A program made the position numbers and the translations under genes. A stretch of DNA of 10,548 bases from Verrucomicrobiota bacterium (GTDB lineage Bacteria; Verrucomicrobiota; Verrucomicrobiia; Chthoniobacterales; UBA10450): the NCBI GenBank assembly GCA_003219995.1, contig QHRC01000018.1:1158-11705 (forward strand), read 5' to 3'. The notes under the pieces were generated by a model. The model was not told the DNA's origin. It saw only the letters and a list, made by a program, of their open reading frames with translations, and did no database searches. Positions 1 through 7,018 of the stretch are shown here, in pieces; the stretch's first letter is position 1; each line of letters starts with the position of its first letter.

Positions 1-1
1 T

Positions 2-694
2 GAAGGCACCGGCCCACGGTACTGCCCGTCTATTGAGGACAAAGTGGTCAAATTTGCCGATCGGGATGCGCATCAGCTCTTTTTAGAACCCGAGGGTCGT
101 CATACAGAGGAATATTATGTCAACGGGATTTCGACCAGTTTGCCCTATGACGTGCAGCTCGAATTTCTGCACTCCATACCCGGTTTAGAGAAAGCCGAAA
201 TTATGCGCCCTGGATATGCCGTCGAATATGATTTTTTTCCACCGACGCAGCTATTTCATACGCTGGAAACAAAGCTCATTCGAGGACTTTATTTCGCCGG
301 ACAAGTGAATGGGACCTCTGGCTACGAGGAGGCTGCGGCACAAGGACTAATTGCCGGCGCGAATGCGGGTTTGAAAATTCAAAACCGGCCGCCGTTCGTT
401 TTGGAGCGAAACCAGGCATACATCGGTGTGTTAATCGACGACCTGATAACAAAAGGTACCGAAGAGCCCTATCGGATGTTCACCAGTCGCGCTGAGGATC
501 GGTTGCAGCTTCGACAGGATAACGCGGATCAACGGCTCACCCAACGAGCGTTTGAGGCGGGCCTTGTCGATCAAACTCGTTGGACTGCTTTTAGAGGAGG
601 TCCGCCTGCTTGCGACGCAAACCAAAATCAACGGCCTGCCGATTTCGCGGCTTTTAAAACGGCCCGATTTTCGCGTCGGGGACCTGCCAATTGA
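2..694 (+). CDS. mnmG: MnmG (GidA) tRNA U34 carboxymethylaminomethyl-modification enzyme, 5'-truncated upstream piece of a frameshifted gene
   Basis: MnmG is the FAD-binding partner of MnmE; together they install the (carboxymethyl)aminomethyl group on C5 of wobble U34 in certain tRNAs in the cytoplasm. The reading frame is open from base 2 and enters the window inside the protein, so roughly the first 280 residues are missing (inferred from the usual length of about 620-630). Visible family signatures are [14 protein letters not shown] at the window edge, HTEEYYVNG, the FAD-contacting segment [20 protein letters not shown], and [22 protein letters not shown], which begins the C-terminal part. 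The match is convincing up to RWTAF (codons 578-592). After that this frame reads unrelated residues to a stop at 692-694, while the MnmG sequence continues in the frame one base further on. The piece is therefore real only to about base 592. The downstream remainder is listed separately. Confidence 0.93.
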   Translation, partial: EGTGPRYCPSIEDKVVKFADRDAHQLFLEPEGRHTEEYYVNGISTSLPYDVQLEFLHSIPGLEKAEIMRPGYAVEYDFFPPTQLFHTLETKLIRGLYFAGQVNGTSGYEEAAAQGLIAGANAGLKIQNRPPFVLERNQAYIGVLIDDLITKGTEEPYRMFTSRAEDRLQLRQDNADQRLTQRAFEAGLVDQTRWTAFRGGPPACDANQNQRPADFAAFKTARFSRRGPAN

Positions 695-1031
695 ACTGGT
701 CTCGTTGGCCTCGGCGGAAATTTGGGAGTTGGTGGAGACCGAGTTTAAATACGAAGGATATGCTGCCAGACAAGCCGATGAAAATCGGGATATTGCGCGA
801 AATGAATTTCAAAGGATTCCAGACGGATTTGATTTCGGGAAGATCGCGGGGCTGAGAGCAGAAACGCGGCAGAAACTTTGTGTGATCCGGCCCGCTTCTC
901 TCGGTCAGGCAGCGCGGGTTAGCGGAGTGACTCCGGCCGATGTGGCAATTATATCTATATGGTTGTCAAAGAACAACTTACATAGACAAATTTTACAAGA
1001 TCGACAATCCACCAAGGCGAAGAAATACTAG
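591..1031 (+). CDS. mnmG: MnmG C-terminal domain, downstream piece of the frameshifted gene
   Basis: This frame (open from 552, recognisably MnmG from about 591) carries the helical C-terminal domain that binds MnmE and tRNA. It shows [15 protein letters not shown], then [16 protein letters not shown], then the very conserved [20 protein letters not shown] near the end, and stops with TAG at 1029-1031. It is offset by +1 from the upstream piece. The ATG at 552 lies in the overlap with the upstream frame and is not a credible start for a separate gene. Either the gene is genuinely broken in this strain, or the assembly has a small indel at the 589-592 T run; the intact codon sense on both sides favours a recent lesion or an assembly error over an old pseudogene. 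The plsY start follows 9 bases later, so mnmG and plsY are probably co-transcribed. Confidence 0.9.
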   Translation, partial: LEEVRLLATQTKINGLPISRLLKRPDFRVGDLPIELVSLASAEIWELVETEFKYEGYAARQADENRDIARNEFQRIPDGFDFGKIAGLRAETRQKLCVIRPASLGQAARVSGVTPADVAIISIWLSKNNLHRQILQDRQSTKAKKY

Positions 1032-1036
1032 GGAGG
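1032..1036 (+). promoter_or_regulatory. Strong Shine-Dalgarno of plsY
   Basis: GGAGG sits immediately after the mnmG stop codon and 4 bases before the plsY ATG at 1041. It is the only consensus-like ribosome binding site I see in the window and fixes the plsY start. The other genes rely on stop/start overlaps or show no clear site. Confidence 0.75.
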
Positions 1037-1040
1037 TTTA

Positions 1041-1664
1041 ATGTTTACGATCGCGTTCGCCGTTCTGGTGGCTTATTTGATCGGCTCTGTGCCGGCGGGA
1101 TACCTCGCCGGTTGCATCGCGGGCATCGACATCCGCAAAGTTGGTAGTGGCAATATCGGCGCGACTAATGTGCTTCGCATCCTAGGCAAGCGTTACGGCT
1201 ATCCCGTATTCCTGTTTGACTTTTTAAAGGGCGTGGCCGCAGTGGAGATGTCGATCTTGATCTTCGATAGGTATCACCCTATCGCGAGCCGCGAACTTTG
1301 CGCGATCCTCGCCGGAGTTGCCTCTGTGATCGGACACAGTTATCCAGTGTGGCTGAGTTTCAAAGGAGGCAAAGGGGTCGCGACTTCTGTTGGTGTAGTT
1401 TTTGCCCTGCTCCCTTTCGCGGCGCTGGTCTTCGCTATTGTTTGGATCACGACGTTTCTAACAAGCCGATATGTGTCGGTTGCATCGATCGCAGCTGCAA
1501 TAGCGCTGCCTGTGACAGTCGGTGCGCTGCTATATGCCGAACAATTAAGCCAGCCCGTTCTTCTTTATTTTTCCATTTGCCTGGCGGTGGTTGTGATTGT
1601 GCGCCATCGCTCAAATGTTTCTCGTCTTCTTCACGGAACAGAACCACGTTTCGAGCGAAAGTGA
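1041..1664 (+). CDS. plsY: Acyl-phosphate:glycerol-3-phosphate acyltransferase PlsY
   Basis: PlsY is an inner-membrane enzyme that transfers the acyl group of acyl-phosphate (made by PlsX) to position 1 of glycerol-3-phosphate, the first committed step of phospholipid synthesis. The 207-residue length is normal. Motif 1 is [10 protein letters not shown] (residues about 35-44), motif 2 is [19 protein letters not shown] (about 98-116), and motif 3 is [17 protein letters not shown] (about 188-204). Hydrophobic segments lie at about 3-27, 57-75, 86-105, 113-138, 145-165 and 170-187, fitting the polytopic fold. The ATG at 1041 follows a strong GGAGG. The stop TGA (1662-1664) overlaps the GTG start of gpsA, whose product supplies the glycerol-3-phosphate substrate, so the pair makes a metabolic and translational unit. 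No anomaly seen. Confidence 0.97.
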   Translation: MFTIAFAVLVAYLIGSVPAGYLAGCIAGIDIRKVGSGNIGATNVLRILGKRYGYPVFLFDFLKGVAAVEMSILIFDRYHPIASRELCAILAGVASVIGHSYPVWLSFKGGKGVATSVGVVFALLPFAALVFAIVWITTFLTSRYVSVASIAAAIALPVTVGALLYAEQLSQPVLLYFSICLAVVVIVRHRSNVSRLLHGTEPRFERK

Positions 1665-2662
1665 AATTGGGAACAACGGCGATTGTCGGTGCGGGCGGAT
1701 GGGGCACGGCCTTGTCCGTGCTTTGGGCGAAGAAAGGACACGACGTTTTGCTCTGGGGAAATAGTCCGGCACGGGTCGACCGCATTCGAGAAACCCGTGA
1801 AAATAAAGATTACCTTCCCGGAGTCCAGCTTCCGGACACTATTCGCCTAACAAGTAGCCTGAAAGATTGCGCCGTTGCCGATCTCATCGTTTTTGTCACT
1901 CCGTCGACCGCCTTGCGCACAATCGCCACCCGGCTGCGTGAAGTAGTCGCGAACGATAAAGCTGCGGTTCTCAGTTGCACAAAAGGGATTGAGCACGGCA
2001 CGGGCATGAGAATGAGCGAGATCCTTCACGAAATTTTCCCTGCGCACGTAACAGCCGTGCTTTCTGGCCCGAATCTGGCGGCGGAGGTTTCCCACGATCT
2101 GCCTACGGCGACGGTTCTGGCGTGCAGCAAAACCGAATCGGCCCTGGAACTTCAGCGTTATCTTGGGAGCCCGCGCTTCCGGATTTATACAGGGGAGGAC
2201 TTAACGGGCATCGAGCTGGGCGGTGCGTTAAAAAACGTGTTCGCCATTGCAGCCGGAGCGAGCGATGGTCTTCGTTTGGGCGATAATTCGAAAGCGGCGC
2301 TGGTCACGCGATCGCTTGCCGAAATGATCAGGCTTGGCATGGCCATGGGCGGAAAATTGCCCAGCTTTTATGGACTGAGCGGCGTCGGCGATCTGATCTT
2401 GACCTGTTTTAGCAGGCGCAGCCTCAATTGGCGCGTCGGCGAGCAACTCGGCAGCGGCCAGTCGCCGCAGCAAATTACTTCCTCGATGCAGATGGTGGCC
2501 GAAGGAATTCCGACGACGAAGAGCGCCTACGAATGCGCGCGCAAGCTGAAGATCGAGACGCCGATCATCGATCAGGTTTACGCATTGCTTTACGAAGGCA
2601 AAGCGGCGACGCAGGCGATGCAGGAGTTGCTCGCGCGCGATCAAAAAGCTGAACGTATCTAA
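1661..2662 (+). CDS. gpsA: NAD(P)+-dependent glycerol-3-phosphate dehydrogenase GpsA
   Basis: GpsA reduces dihydroxyacetone phosphate to sn-glycerol-3-phosphate in the cytoplasm, feeding PlsY just upstream. I chose the GTG at 1661 because it overlaps the plsY stop (GTGA) and places the dinucleotide-binding strand at the N terminus; the frame is open further upstream, but that part is the plsY gene read out of frame. The product has 333 residues, a normal length. Visible are the Rossmann glycine motif VGAGGWGTALS (residues 9-19), SCTKGIE (105-111), SGPNLAAEV (135-143), the catalytic-lysine segment IELGGALKNVFAIAAG (Lys191), and the substrate-side GLSGVGDLILTC (238-249) and EGIPTTKSAY (281-290). 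The usual SRN(R/Y)xxG segment reads SRRSLNWRVG here, a mild variation. The gene ends convergently with purN with a 4-base overlap of their ends. Confidence 0.97.
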   Translation: MKLGTTAIVGAGGWGTALSVLWAKKGHDVLLWGNSPARVDRIRETRENKDYLPGVQLPDTIRLTSSLKDCAVADLIVFVTPSTALRTIATRLREVVANDKAAVLSCTKGIEHGTGMRMSEILHEIFPAHVTAVLSGPNLAAEVSHDLPTATVLACSKTESALELQRYLGSPRFRIYTGEDLTGIELGGALKNVFAIAAGASDGLRLGDNSKAALVTRSLAEMIRLGMAMGGKLPSFYGLSGVGDLILTCFSRRSLNWRVGEQLGSGQSPQQITSSMQMVAEGIPTTKSAYECARKLKIETPIIDQVYALLYEGKAATQAMQELLARDQKAERI

Positions 2663-3249
2663 GGCGCCTTTTCCTTTCGGCACAATTCGGCGATCGCTGC
2701 CGGATAGAGCGCGTGCTCCGCAATTTGAATCCGAGCGTGCAAAGTTTCCGGTGTGTCACCAGGTAAAATCGGAACTTCGCGCTGCGCGATGATGTCGCCG
2801 TGATCGATTCTTTCATCGACACAGTGGACGGTGCATCCGGTTATCTTCTCGCCGGCGGCGAGGGCTTGCTTCCACGCTTCGAGTCCGGGGTATTTTGGCA
2901 GGAGCGAAGGATGAATATTGAGGATTCGGCGTGGGAATGCTTCGAGCATCGGCGCTTTCAGCACGCGCATAAAGCCAGCCAGAATCACTAACTCAACACC
3001 GGCGTCACGCAACATTCGTACCAGCTCCATCTCCGATTTTGGCGCGAGTCGGGTTCGAAATTCTCCAGGCGGCAGATAAGCGTTCGCGACCGAGAATTCG
3101 CGCGCGATCTCAAGAATTGGCGCCTCCAAGACATCTGAAATCACGACGCGCACTTCCGCCGCCAATTCGGCCGACTGTATACTTTCCAGAATCGCCCGGC
3201 AATTCGATCCTTTGCCCGAGCCGAGTATTCCTAAGGCCAAGCGTTTCAT
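2659..3249 (-). CDS. purN: Phosphoribosylglycinamide formyltransferase (GAR transformylase) PurN
   Basis: PurN uses 10-formyltetrahydrofolate to formylate GAR in the third step of de novo purine synthesis. The 196-residue product is close to the usual 190-215. It shows the phosphate-binding GILGSGKGSN (residues 7-16), LAGFMRVL (90-97), the active-site segment NIHPSLLPKYPG (111-122) with Asn111 and His113, and VHCVDERIDHGDII (141-154), where Asp149 aligns with the third catalytic residue of the E. coli enzyme. It is the last gene of a three-gene minus-strand unit: its ATG overlaps the stop of the nucleotidyltransferase gene (ATGA, 3246-3249), indicating translational coupling. No other purine gene is in the window. 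The stop TAG overlaps the gpsA stop on the other strand, leaving no room for a separate terminator. Confidence 0.97.
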   Translation of the reverse strand: MKRLALGILGSGKGSNCRAILESIQSAELAAEVRVVISDVLEAPILEIAREFSVANAYLPPGEFRTRLAPKSEMELVRMLRDAGVELVILAGFMRVLKAPMLEAFPRRILNIHPSLLPKYPGLEAWKQALAAGEKITGCTVHCVDERIDHGDIIAQREVPILPGDTPETLHARIQIAEHALYPAAIAELCRKEKAP

Positions 3250-3731
3250 TTTGCGAGGCCACGCAGCCGCTCGAGCAAGCCCGACGTAGAATAACCTTTT
3301 TCGAATGGAATGATGCGGATCTCGGCGGCGAGCTTTTGCAAAATCGCCCGCTCCTCGGCATTCAGTGTCTCTGAACTGTAATCACCGCCCTTTGCATAAA
3401 TGCCCGGCACGGCTGCTGCGAGAAATTGAGTTGCGCGCATTTCGGCAAAAATCGTTACCAAGTCGACACACTCGAGCGCGGCAACCATTTCCGCGCGTGT
3501 CTTTTCGTCGTTGATCGGACGTCCGGGCCCTTTTAACTCGCGGACCGATCGATCGCCGTTTAAGCCGACGACCAAGGCATCGCCGAGCGCGCGCGCCGCT
3601 TGCAGGTAACGCACATGTCCCAGATGCAGCAGATCAAAACATCCGTTGGTCGCGACCAATTTTTTGCCCGCGGCGCGAAGCTCTTTTCCGCGTTCAGCAA
3701 GCTTTTGAATGTCGATGATTTTATTTTTCAT
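3246..3731 (-). CDS. rfaE2: RfaE2/HldE-C type D-glycero-beta-D-manno-heptose 1-phosphate adenylyltransferase
   Basis: This stand-alone nucleotidyltransferase most likely activates heptose 1-phosphate to ADP-heptose for the LPS inner core. The 161 residues match the C-terminal domain of bifunctional HldE; no sugar-kinase domain is attached. Seen are TNGCFDLLHLGHVRYL (28-43) with the HxGH motif at His36-His39, the LKGPGRPIND loop (66-75), KGGDY (114-118), and the C-terminal GYSTSGLLERLR (146-157). The usual VNSD reads LNGD. I chose the ATG at 3731 because it overlaps the stop of the upstream lipid kinase (TAATG) and begins just before the family's N-terminal helix; the frame stays open upstream to 3821 but that stretch is the kinase gene in another frame. 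Family members also include glycerol-3-phosphate cytidylyltransferases, but the KGPGRP and KGGDY motifs favour RfaE2. Confidence 0.9.
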   Translation of the reverse strand: MKNKIIDIQKLAERGKELRAAGKKLVATNGCFDLLHLGHVRYLQAARALGDALVVGLNGDRSVRELKGPGRPINDEKTRAEMVAALECVDLVTIFAEMRATQFLAAAVPGIYAKGGDYSSETLNAEERAILQKLAAEIRIIPFEKGYSTSGLLERLRGLAK

Positions 3732-4633
3732 TACTTGTTCATAACGAAGTTCAGTGCGCCCGGAATAATTTGAAAAACCGCCGGTGCCCTGCCGACCGAT
3801 TCTCCATCGACATTGAACCACATTCCAGGGCGCGATCGCACCGCGATCTTCTTGGCGCGCCGAAAAATGACCGCACTGTTCGAGACATGCTTGCCCAAAA
3901 CAATTTCCGCAGCGAGCAGAGCCATTTCGGGTCCGGGACGCTTTGGAATCAAAATGACGTCGAGCAGGCCGTCAGCCGGATCCGCTTTTGGCGCAATCGG
4001 CAATCCGCCTGCAACGAAACGGCCGTTTCCGATCACCACATTGTAAAGATCAATCTTTAATCGTTCTCCATCATCGAAAACGACTACCGTCTCATAAGCG
4101 TGTAGTTGTGGCAGAGCGGCGGCCGCGCTGCGCAGGTAGGCGAGCGGCCCCCAGGCGCGTTTGATCTTCGCCGTTAATTTCTCTGCGACGTGGCAGCTGA
4201 AACCGCCGGCCGAGACGTTCACGAAATAACGGGTCTGATCACTCCGGATGCGGACGAGATCAAGCGCCATTGATTTTTGCGAAAGCAAGATGGCGATGTT
4301 CTCCTCAACGTTCAGTGGCAATTCGAGCGAACGCGCGAAATCATTGCCGGTGCCGAGCGGCACGAGTCCAAGGAGGACCTCTCGCGAATGCTGTGCAATT
4401 CCATTGATCACTTCATTCAATGTTCCATCGCCGCCGGCCGCCACAACGTAGTCGCACCTTTTTCGAACCGCTTCGCGTGCGAATTTTTCGGCATCGCCAC
4501 GCCGGCGGGTCACGCGGAGAGCGGCGGGCTCGAGCCGCTGCAATTGCGAAAGCAGCCCGTCTAGATCGGCGACCGATCCCGCACGCCGATTAACGATGAT
4601 ATAAGGCTTAACCCTTCGCCGACCATTGCGCAC
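3731..4633 (-). CDS. Diacylglycerol kinase catalytic-domain lipid kinase (DgkB/YegS family)
   Basis: The protein belongs to the soluble DAGK/sphingosine-kinase-like family, which phosphorylates a lipid hydroxyl using ATP at the inner face of the membrane; the exact lipid cannot be told from sequence. Features over 300 residues: IIVNRRAG near the N terminus (12-19), the nucleotide-binding GGDGTLNEV (67-75), VPLGTGNDFAR (91-101), VNVSAGGF (138-145), then the C-terminal beta-sandwich segments GGLPIAPKADPADGLLDV (209-226) and FNVDGE (273-278). The best start is a GTG at 4631-4633, without a clear Shine-Dalgarno; no ATG lies between it and the conserved first strand. It leads the unit with the rfaE2-type gene and purN through TAATG and ATGA overlaps. 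If diacylglycerol is the substrate, the phosphatidate formed returns to the same phospholipid pathway as PlsY and GpsA. A small ORF ending at 4608 overlaps its 5' end. Confidence 0.9.
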   Translation of the reverse strand: MRNGRRRVKPYIIVNRRAGSVADLDGLLSQLQRLEPAALRVTRRRGDAEKFAREAVRKRCDYVVAAGGDGTLNEVINGIAQHSREVLLGLVPLGTGNDFARSLELPLNVEENIAILLSQKSMALDLVRIRSDQTRYFVNVSAGGFSCHVAEKLTAKIKRAWGPLAYLRSAAAALPQLHAYETVVVFDDGERLKIDLYNVVIGNGRFVAGGLPIAPKADPADGLLDVILIPKRPGPEMALLAAEIVLGKHVSNSAVIFRRAKKIAVRSRPGMWFNVDGESVGRAPAVFQIIPGALNFVMNK

Positions 4634-4740
4634 GATGGAACTTTGGCTGCTCGCGTCCAGTGATGCAATTTGAGAGAAACATGTAATATTTCGCTTGCGT
4701 CTCTTCGGTTCCTGTCGCCTTCAGACGCGATTTCGCCATG
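4608..4740 (-). CDS. Possible small protein (about 43 residues), speculative
   Basis: An ATG at 4738-4740 on the minus strand opens a short frame with stop TAA at 4608-4610. The predicted product starts MAKSRLKATGTEETQAKYYM and ends in a basic stretch; it has no membrane segment and I do not recognise it. Codon choice (GCG, AAG, CGT, GAA) resembles the neighbours. It would sit directly ahead of the lipid kinase gene, overlapping its first 26 bases. Its start shares the palindrome CATG with the start of the DUF4912 gene on the other strand, which is awkward if both are real. No Shine-Dalgarno is visible. It could equally be chance in the divergent promoter region. Confidence 0.25.
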
Positions 4741-5529
4741 CCTGAGAACAAGACCAACCTTGCGGCATCCAAATCCGAGAGCGCTTCCGGCTTTCGTATT
4801 TCCGAAGGCCCGGTTGCCCGTGTTACCCGAGGCAAACAAAGATTCGACCTTGAGGACGTCGAACTGCCGCGGGTCTATGGCGAGCCAATTCTCTTCGCCA
4901 TCGCTCGCGATCCACACACAATTTTCACTTATTGGAACATCGATTGGCCGTCGATCTTTGGCGGCGCATTGCCGGTAGATCGACAAGTTCACTTGCGTGT
5001 TCATAAAAATGGTGGCGCGCAGGAAACAAGCGCGGCGGCGGAGCCGATGGCCGGCAGTTGCTGCCTGGCGGTTTCAGAGCCGCGCGCCGTGTATTGCGTC
5101 GAGATCGGATATTACCAGCCGGAAGATGTTTGGAATTCTGTCGCCACCTCCGATGCGGTAACAATGCCGCCCGACAGCGTCTCCGAAAGTGTAGATGTCG
5201 ATCTTGTGACGATTCCATTTCATCTCAGCTTTCAACGGCTAATCGATTTATTTCGCGCGGCGAATGGCAACGCCTTGACCGAAATCATTTCGCGATTGCA
5301 AAGACGAACGGTGACGGGCGCAGATCGCGAATTATTAAGCACGGAGGAATGGGAAATTATTCGCGCCATGAATGTGTCTCTCGATGAGATCGACGCGGCG
5401 CGACGCGCATTCACCGATCGCGCCGGCAGTGAGAGATTGCGCAAACGCACCGAAGCAATTCTCGGTTTTGGCTCGACCAGCCCATCACACGGATTTGGCC
5501 AGAGCAACTGGATTTCAGCCGCCTCCTAG
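4738..5529 (+). CDS. DUF4912 domain-containing protein of unknown function
   Basis: The 263-residue product carries the DUF4912 signature LPRVYGEPILFAIARDPHTI followed by FTYWNI (residues 43-68), the family pattern of a tyrosine-glycine turn, an Arg-Asp-Pro and an aromatic Tyr-Trp. Residues 1-40 are polar and probably flexible. The stretch about 84-125 looks like beta strands ending in AVYCVEIGYY. Residues 160-225 are helical (FHLSFQRLIDLFRAAN, then EEWEIIRAMNVSLDEIDAARRAF), and the tail is rich in Gly, Ser and aromatics (GFGSTSPSHGFGQSNW, 243-258). No signal peptide or membrane segment is evident, so a cytoplasmic location is likely. The start ATG is the only one available, since an in-frame stop lies at 4684-4686; no Shine-Dalgarno is seen. 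No biochemical function is established that I know of. The gene stands alone, divergent from the lipid kinase and overlapping the end of livF by 15 bases. Confidence 0.85.
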   Translation: MPENKTNLAASKSESASGFRISEGPVARVTRGKQRFDLEDVELPRVYGEPILFAIARDPHTIFTYWNIDWPSIFGGALPVDRQVHLRVHKNGGAQETSAAAEPMAGSCCLAVSEPRAVYCVEIGYYQPEDVWNSVATSDAVTMPPDSVSESVDVDLVTIPFHLSFQRLIDLFRAANGNALTEIISRLQRRTVTGADRELLSTEEWEIIRAMNVSLDEIDAARRAFTDRAGSERLRKRTEAILGFGSTSPSHGFGQSNWISAAS

Positions 5530-6225
5530 ATAGGCGCTCTTCACTTTTTCGTTTGTGCGCAGGACGCTCGAGCGATCGTGCAAAATAATGCGACCGGTTT
5601 CGAGGACGTAGCCGTAATGGGAAACGTCCAGGGCCAGGTTGGCGTTTTGTTCGACTAGCAAAATCGTGATTCCTAACGAACGATTGATCTCGACGATTTT
5701 CTGAAAAATCGTTTTCACCAGAATCGGCGCGATCCCGAGCGAAGGCTCGTCCAGCATCAGGCAACGCGGCTTGCTCATGAGCGCGCGGCTGATCGCGAGC
5801 ATCTGCTGTTCTCCGCCCGACAACGTGCCCGCGACTTGTTTTGCTCGCTCTTTTAATCGCGGGAAGATTTCAAAAACAAAATCGAACTCGGCGCCGATTT
5901 TATGTCGATCTTTGCGGAGGTAGGCGCCCATCAGCAAATTTTCGCGCACGGTCAGGTTAGCGAAGATCATACGGCCTTCCGGCACCTGCGAAATTCCACG
6001 CTCGACGATGCGATGCGGTGGCTGATTGCCAATCTCTTCGCCTTCGTAGCGAATGCTGCCGTGCTGTGCTCTCAGCAATCCGGAAACCGTGCGCAGAGTG
6101 GTCGACTTTCCCGCGCCATTTGCGCCGATCAACGTCACGATGTCGCCTTTGTCGACCTTGAGCGATACATCGTGCAACGCGGTGATCGATCCGTAGTTCA
6201 CCGCGAGATCTTTTATTTCGAGCAT
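5515..6225 (-). CDS. livF: Branched-chain amino acid ABC transporter ATP-binding protein LivF
   Basis: LivF is one of two ATPases that power the high-affinity branched-chain (or related neutral) amino acid importer on the cytoplasmic side. The 236 residues show Walker A GANGAGKS (34-41), Q-loop ISQVPEGR (Gln80), the ABC signature LSGGEQQ (135-141), Walker B CLMLDEP (155-161), and LLVEQNANLALD (189-200). In this last segment the switch histidine is replaced by glutamine, as is normal for LivF and one way to tell it from LivG. It is the last gene of the operon, 7 bases after livG, with no Shine-Dalgarno but with the decamer AGATCGACAT directly at the start codon. Its 3' end overlaps the convergent DUF4912 gene by 15 bases. 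Confidence 0.96.
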   Translation of the reverse strand: MLEIKDLAVNYGSITALHDVSLKVDKGDIVTLIGANGAGKSTTLRTVSGLLRAQHGSIRYEGEEIGNQPPHRIVERGISQVPEGRMIFANLTVRENLLMGAYLRKDRHKIGAEFDFVFEIFPRLKERAKQVAGTLSGGEQQMLAISRALMSKPRCLMLDEPSLGIAPILVKTIFQKIVEINRSLGITILLVEQNANLALDVSHYGYVLETGRIILHDRSSVLRTNEKVKSAYLGGG

Positions 6226-6232
6226 GTCGATC

Positions 6233-7012
6233 TTACGTTTTTTTTGCTTCTTCGCCGAGATACGCTTCGATTACTTTAGAATTTGCCCGTACTTCCGCCG
6301 GTGTTCCTTCGGCGATCTTGATGCCGTAATCGAGCACGGCGATGCGCTGACAAATTCCCATGACTACTTTCATATCGTGCTCGACGAGCAAGACCGCGAT
6401 CTGGAATTTTTCTTTCACGAACCGGATCAACTCCATCAGTTTTTCCTTTTCGCGCGGGTTCATCCCGGCAGCTGGCTCGTCGAGCAGCAAAAGTTTCGGC
6501 CGTGTCGCCAGCGCTCGCACAATCTCGAGACGGCGCTGGTCGCCGTAGGAAAGGCTGCTGCAAAGTGAGTCGCGAAATTTTCCGAGATCGAAAATATCGA
6601 GCAACCCGTCGACCTGCCGAGCGACCTCGTTTTCCTCACGGTAAAATGCGCGCATGCGCCAGAGCGCATGCGCCAGGCCGTGTCGCAAACGGAGATTGAA
6701 TCCGGCGCGCACGTTGTCGAAGACCGAAAGCGTGGCAAACAAGCGAATATTTTGGAAGGTGCGCGCGATGCCGCGTCGGGCAATCGCGCTGGGTTTGAGA
6801 CCTGCGATTGGCGCGTTCTCAAAACTGATTGTGCCGCCGGTCGGCCGATAAACGCCCGTGACAACGTTGAACACAGTCGTTTTACCGGCGCCGTTCGGGC
6901 CAATCAGCCCGATCAGATCGCTCCTGCCGATTTGCAGATCGAATGCCGAAACGGCGGTCAGTCCACCAAAGCAAATCGTGCATTGTTTGAGATCGAGAAG
7001 TGGCGCGTTCAT
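6233..7012 (-). CDS. livG: Branched-chain amino acid ABC transporter ATP-binding protein LivG
   Basis: LivG is the second ATPase of the importer and pairs with LivF. The 259 residues contain Walker A GPNGAGKT (38-45), the LivG-type RTFQNIRLF with Q-loop Gln87, the signature LSYGDQRRLEI (154-164), Walker B LLLLDEP (174-180), the family segment AAGMNP (181-186), and the switch histidine in LLVEHDMKVVM (208-218). The C-terminal AYLGEEA is typical. The gene begins 6 bases after the livM stop in the sequence TAGATCGACATG. Its last codons contain a run of eight A residues (T on the plus strand, 6238-6245). Inside the gene, at 6650-6676, is a tandem pair of 10-base palindromes. Confidence 0.96.
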   Translation of the reverse strand: MNAPLLDLKQCTICFGGLTAVSAFDLQIGRSDLIGLIGPNGAGKTTVFNVVTGVYRPTGGTISFENAPIAGLKPSAIARRGIARTFQNIRLFATLSVFDNVRAGFNLRLRHGLAHALWRMRAFYREENEVARQVDGLLDIFDLGKFRDSLCSSLSYGDQRRLEIVRALATRPKLLLLDEPAAGMNPREKEKLMELIRFVKEKFQIAVLLVEHDMKVVMGICQRIAVLDYGIKIAEGTPAEVRANSKVIEAYLGEEAKKT

Positions 7013-7018
7013 GTCGAT

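Noticed and set aside
1298..1660. 5' extension of the gpsA frame upstream of GTG 1661
   Set aside because: This part overlaps plsY in another frame, has a Cys/Arg-rich shadow composition, and the GpsA fold starts right after the GTG.
2661..2670. AAGGCGCCTT palindrome at the gpsA/purN ends as a terminator
   Set aside because: No loop bases between the arms and no proper T-run follows; too weak for an intrinsic terminator.
3732..3821. Longer N terminus for the rfaE2-type gene
   Set aside because: It lies entirely inside the lipid kinase gene and precedes the family's normal N terminus; the TAATG overlap marks the true start.
4641..4737. Sigma-70 promoters for the divergent kinase and DUF4912 genes
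   Set aside because: TAATAT at 4684-4689 looks like a -10 but has no acceptable -35 at the right spacing; no pair was good enough on either strand.
4561..5004. 147-residue minus-strand frame opposite the DUF4912 and kinase 5' ends
   Set aside because: Antisense shadow; no recognisable domain, and it overlaps two well-supported genes.
6238..6245. Eight-base A run (minus strand) at the 3' end of livG as a slippage site
   Set aside because: The livG frame through it gives a normal C terminus and livF has its own start; nothing shows that slippage is used.
5911..6279. Plus-strand open frames across the liv genes
   Set aside because: They are antisense shadows of livF, livG, livM and livH, produced by the GC-rich codon pattern; none resembles a protein family.
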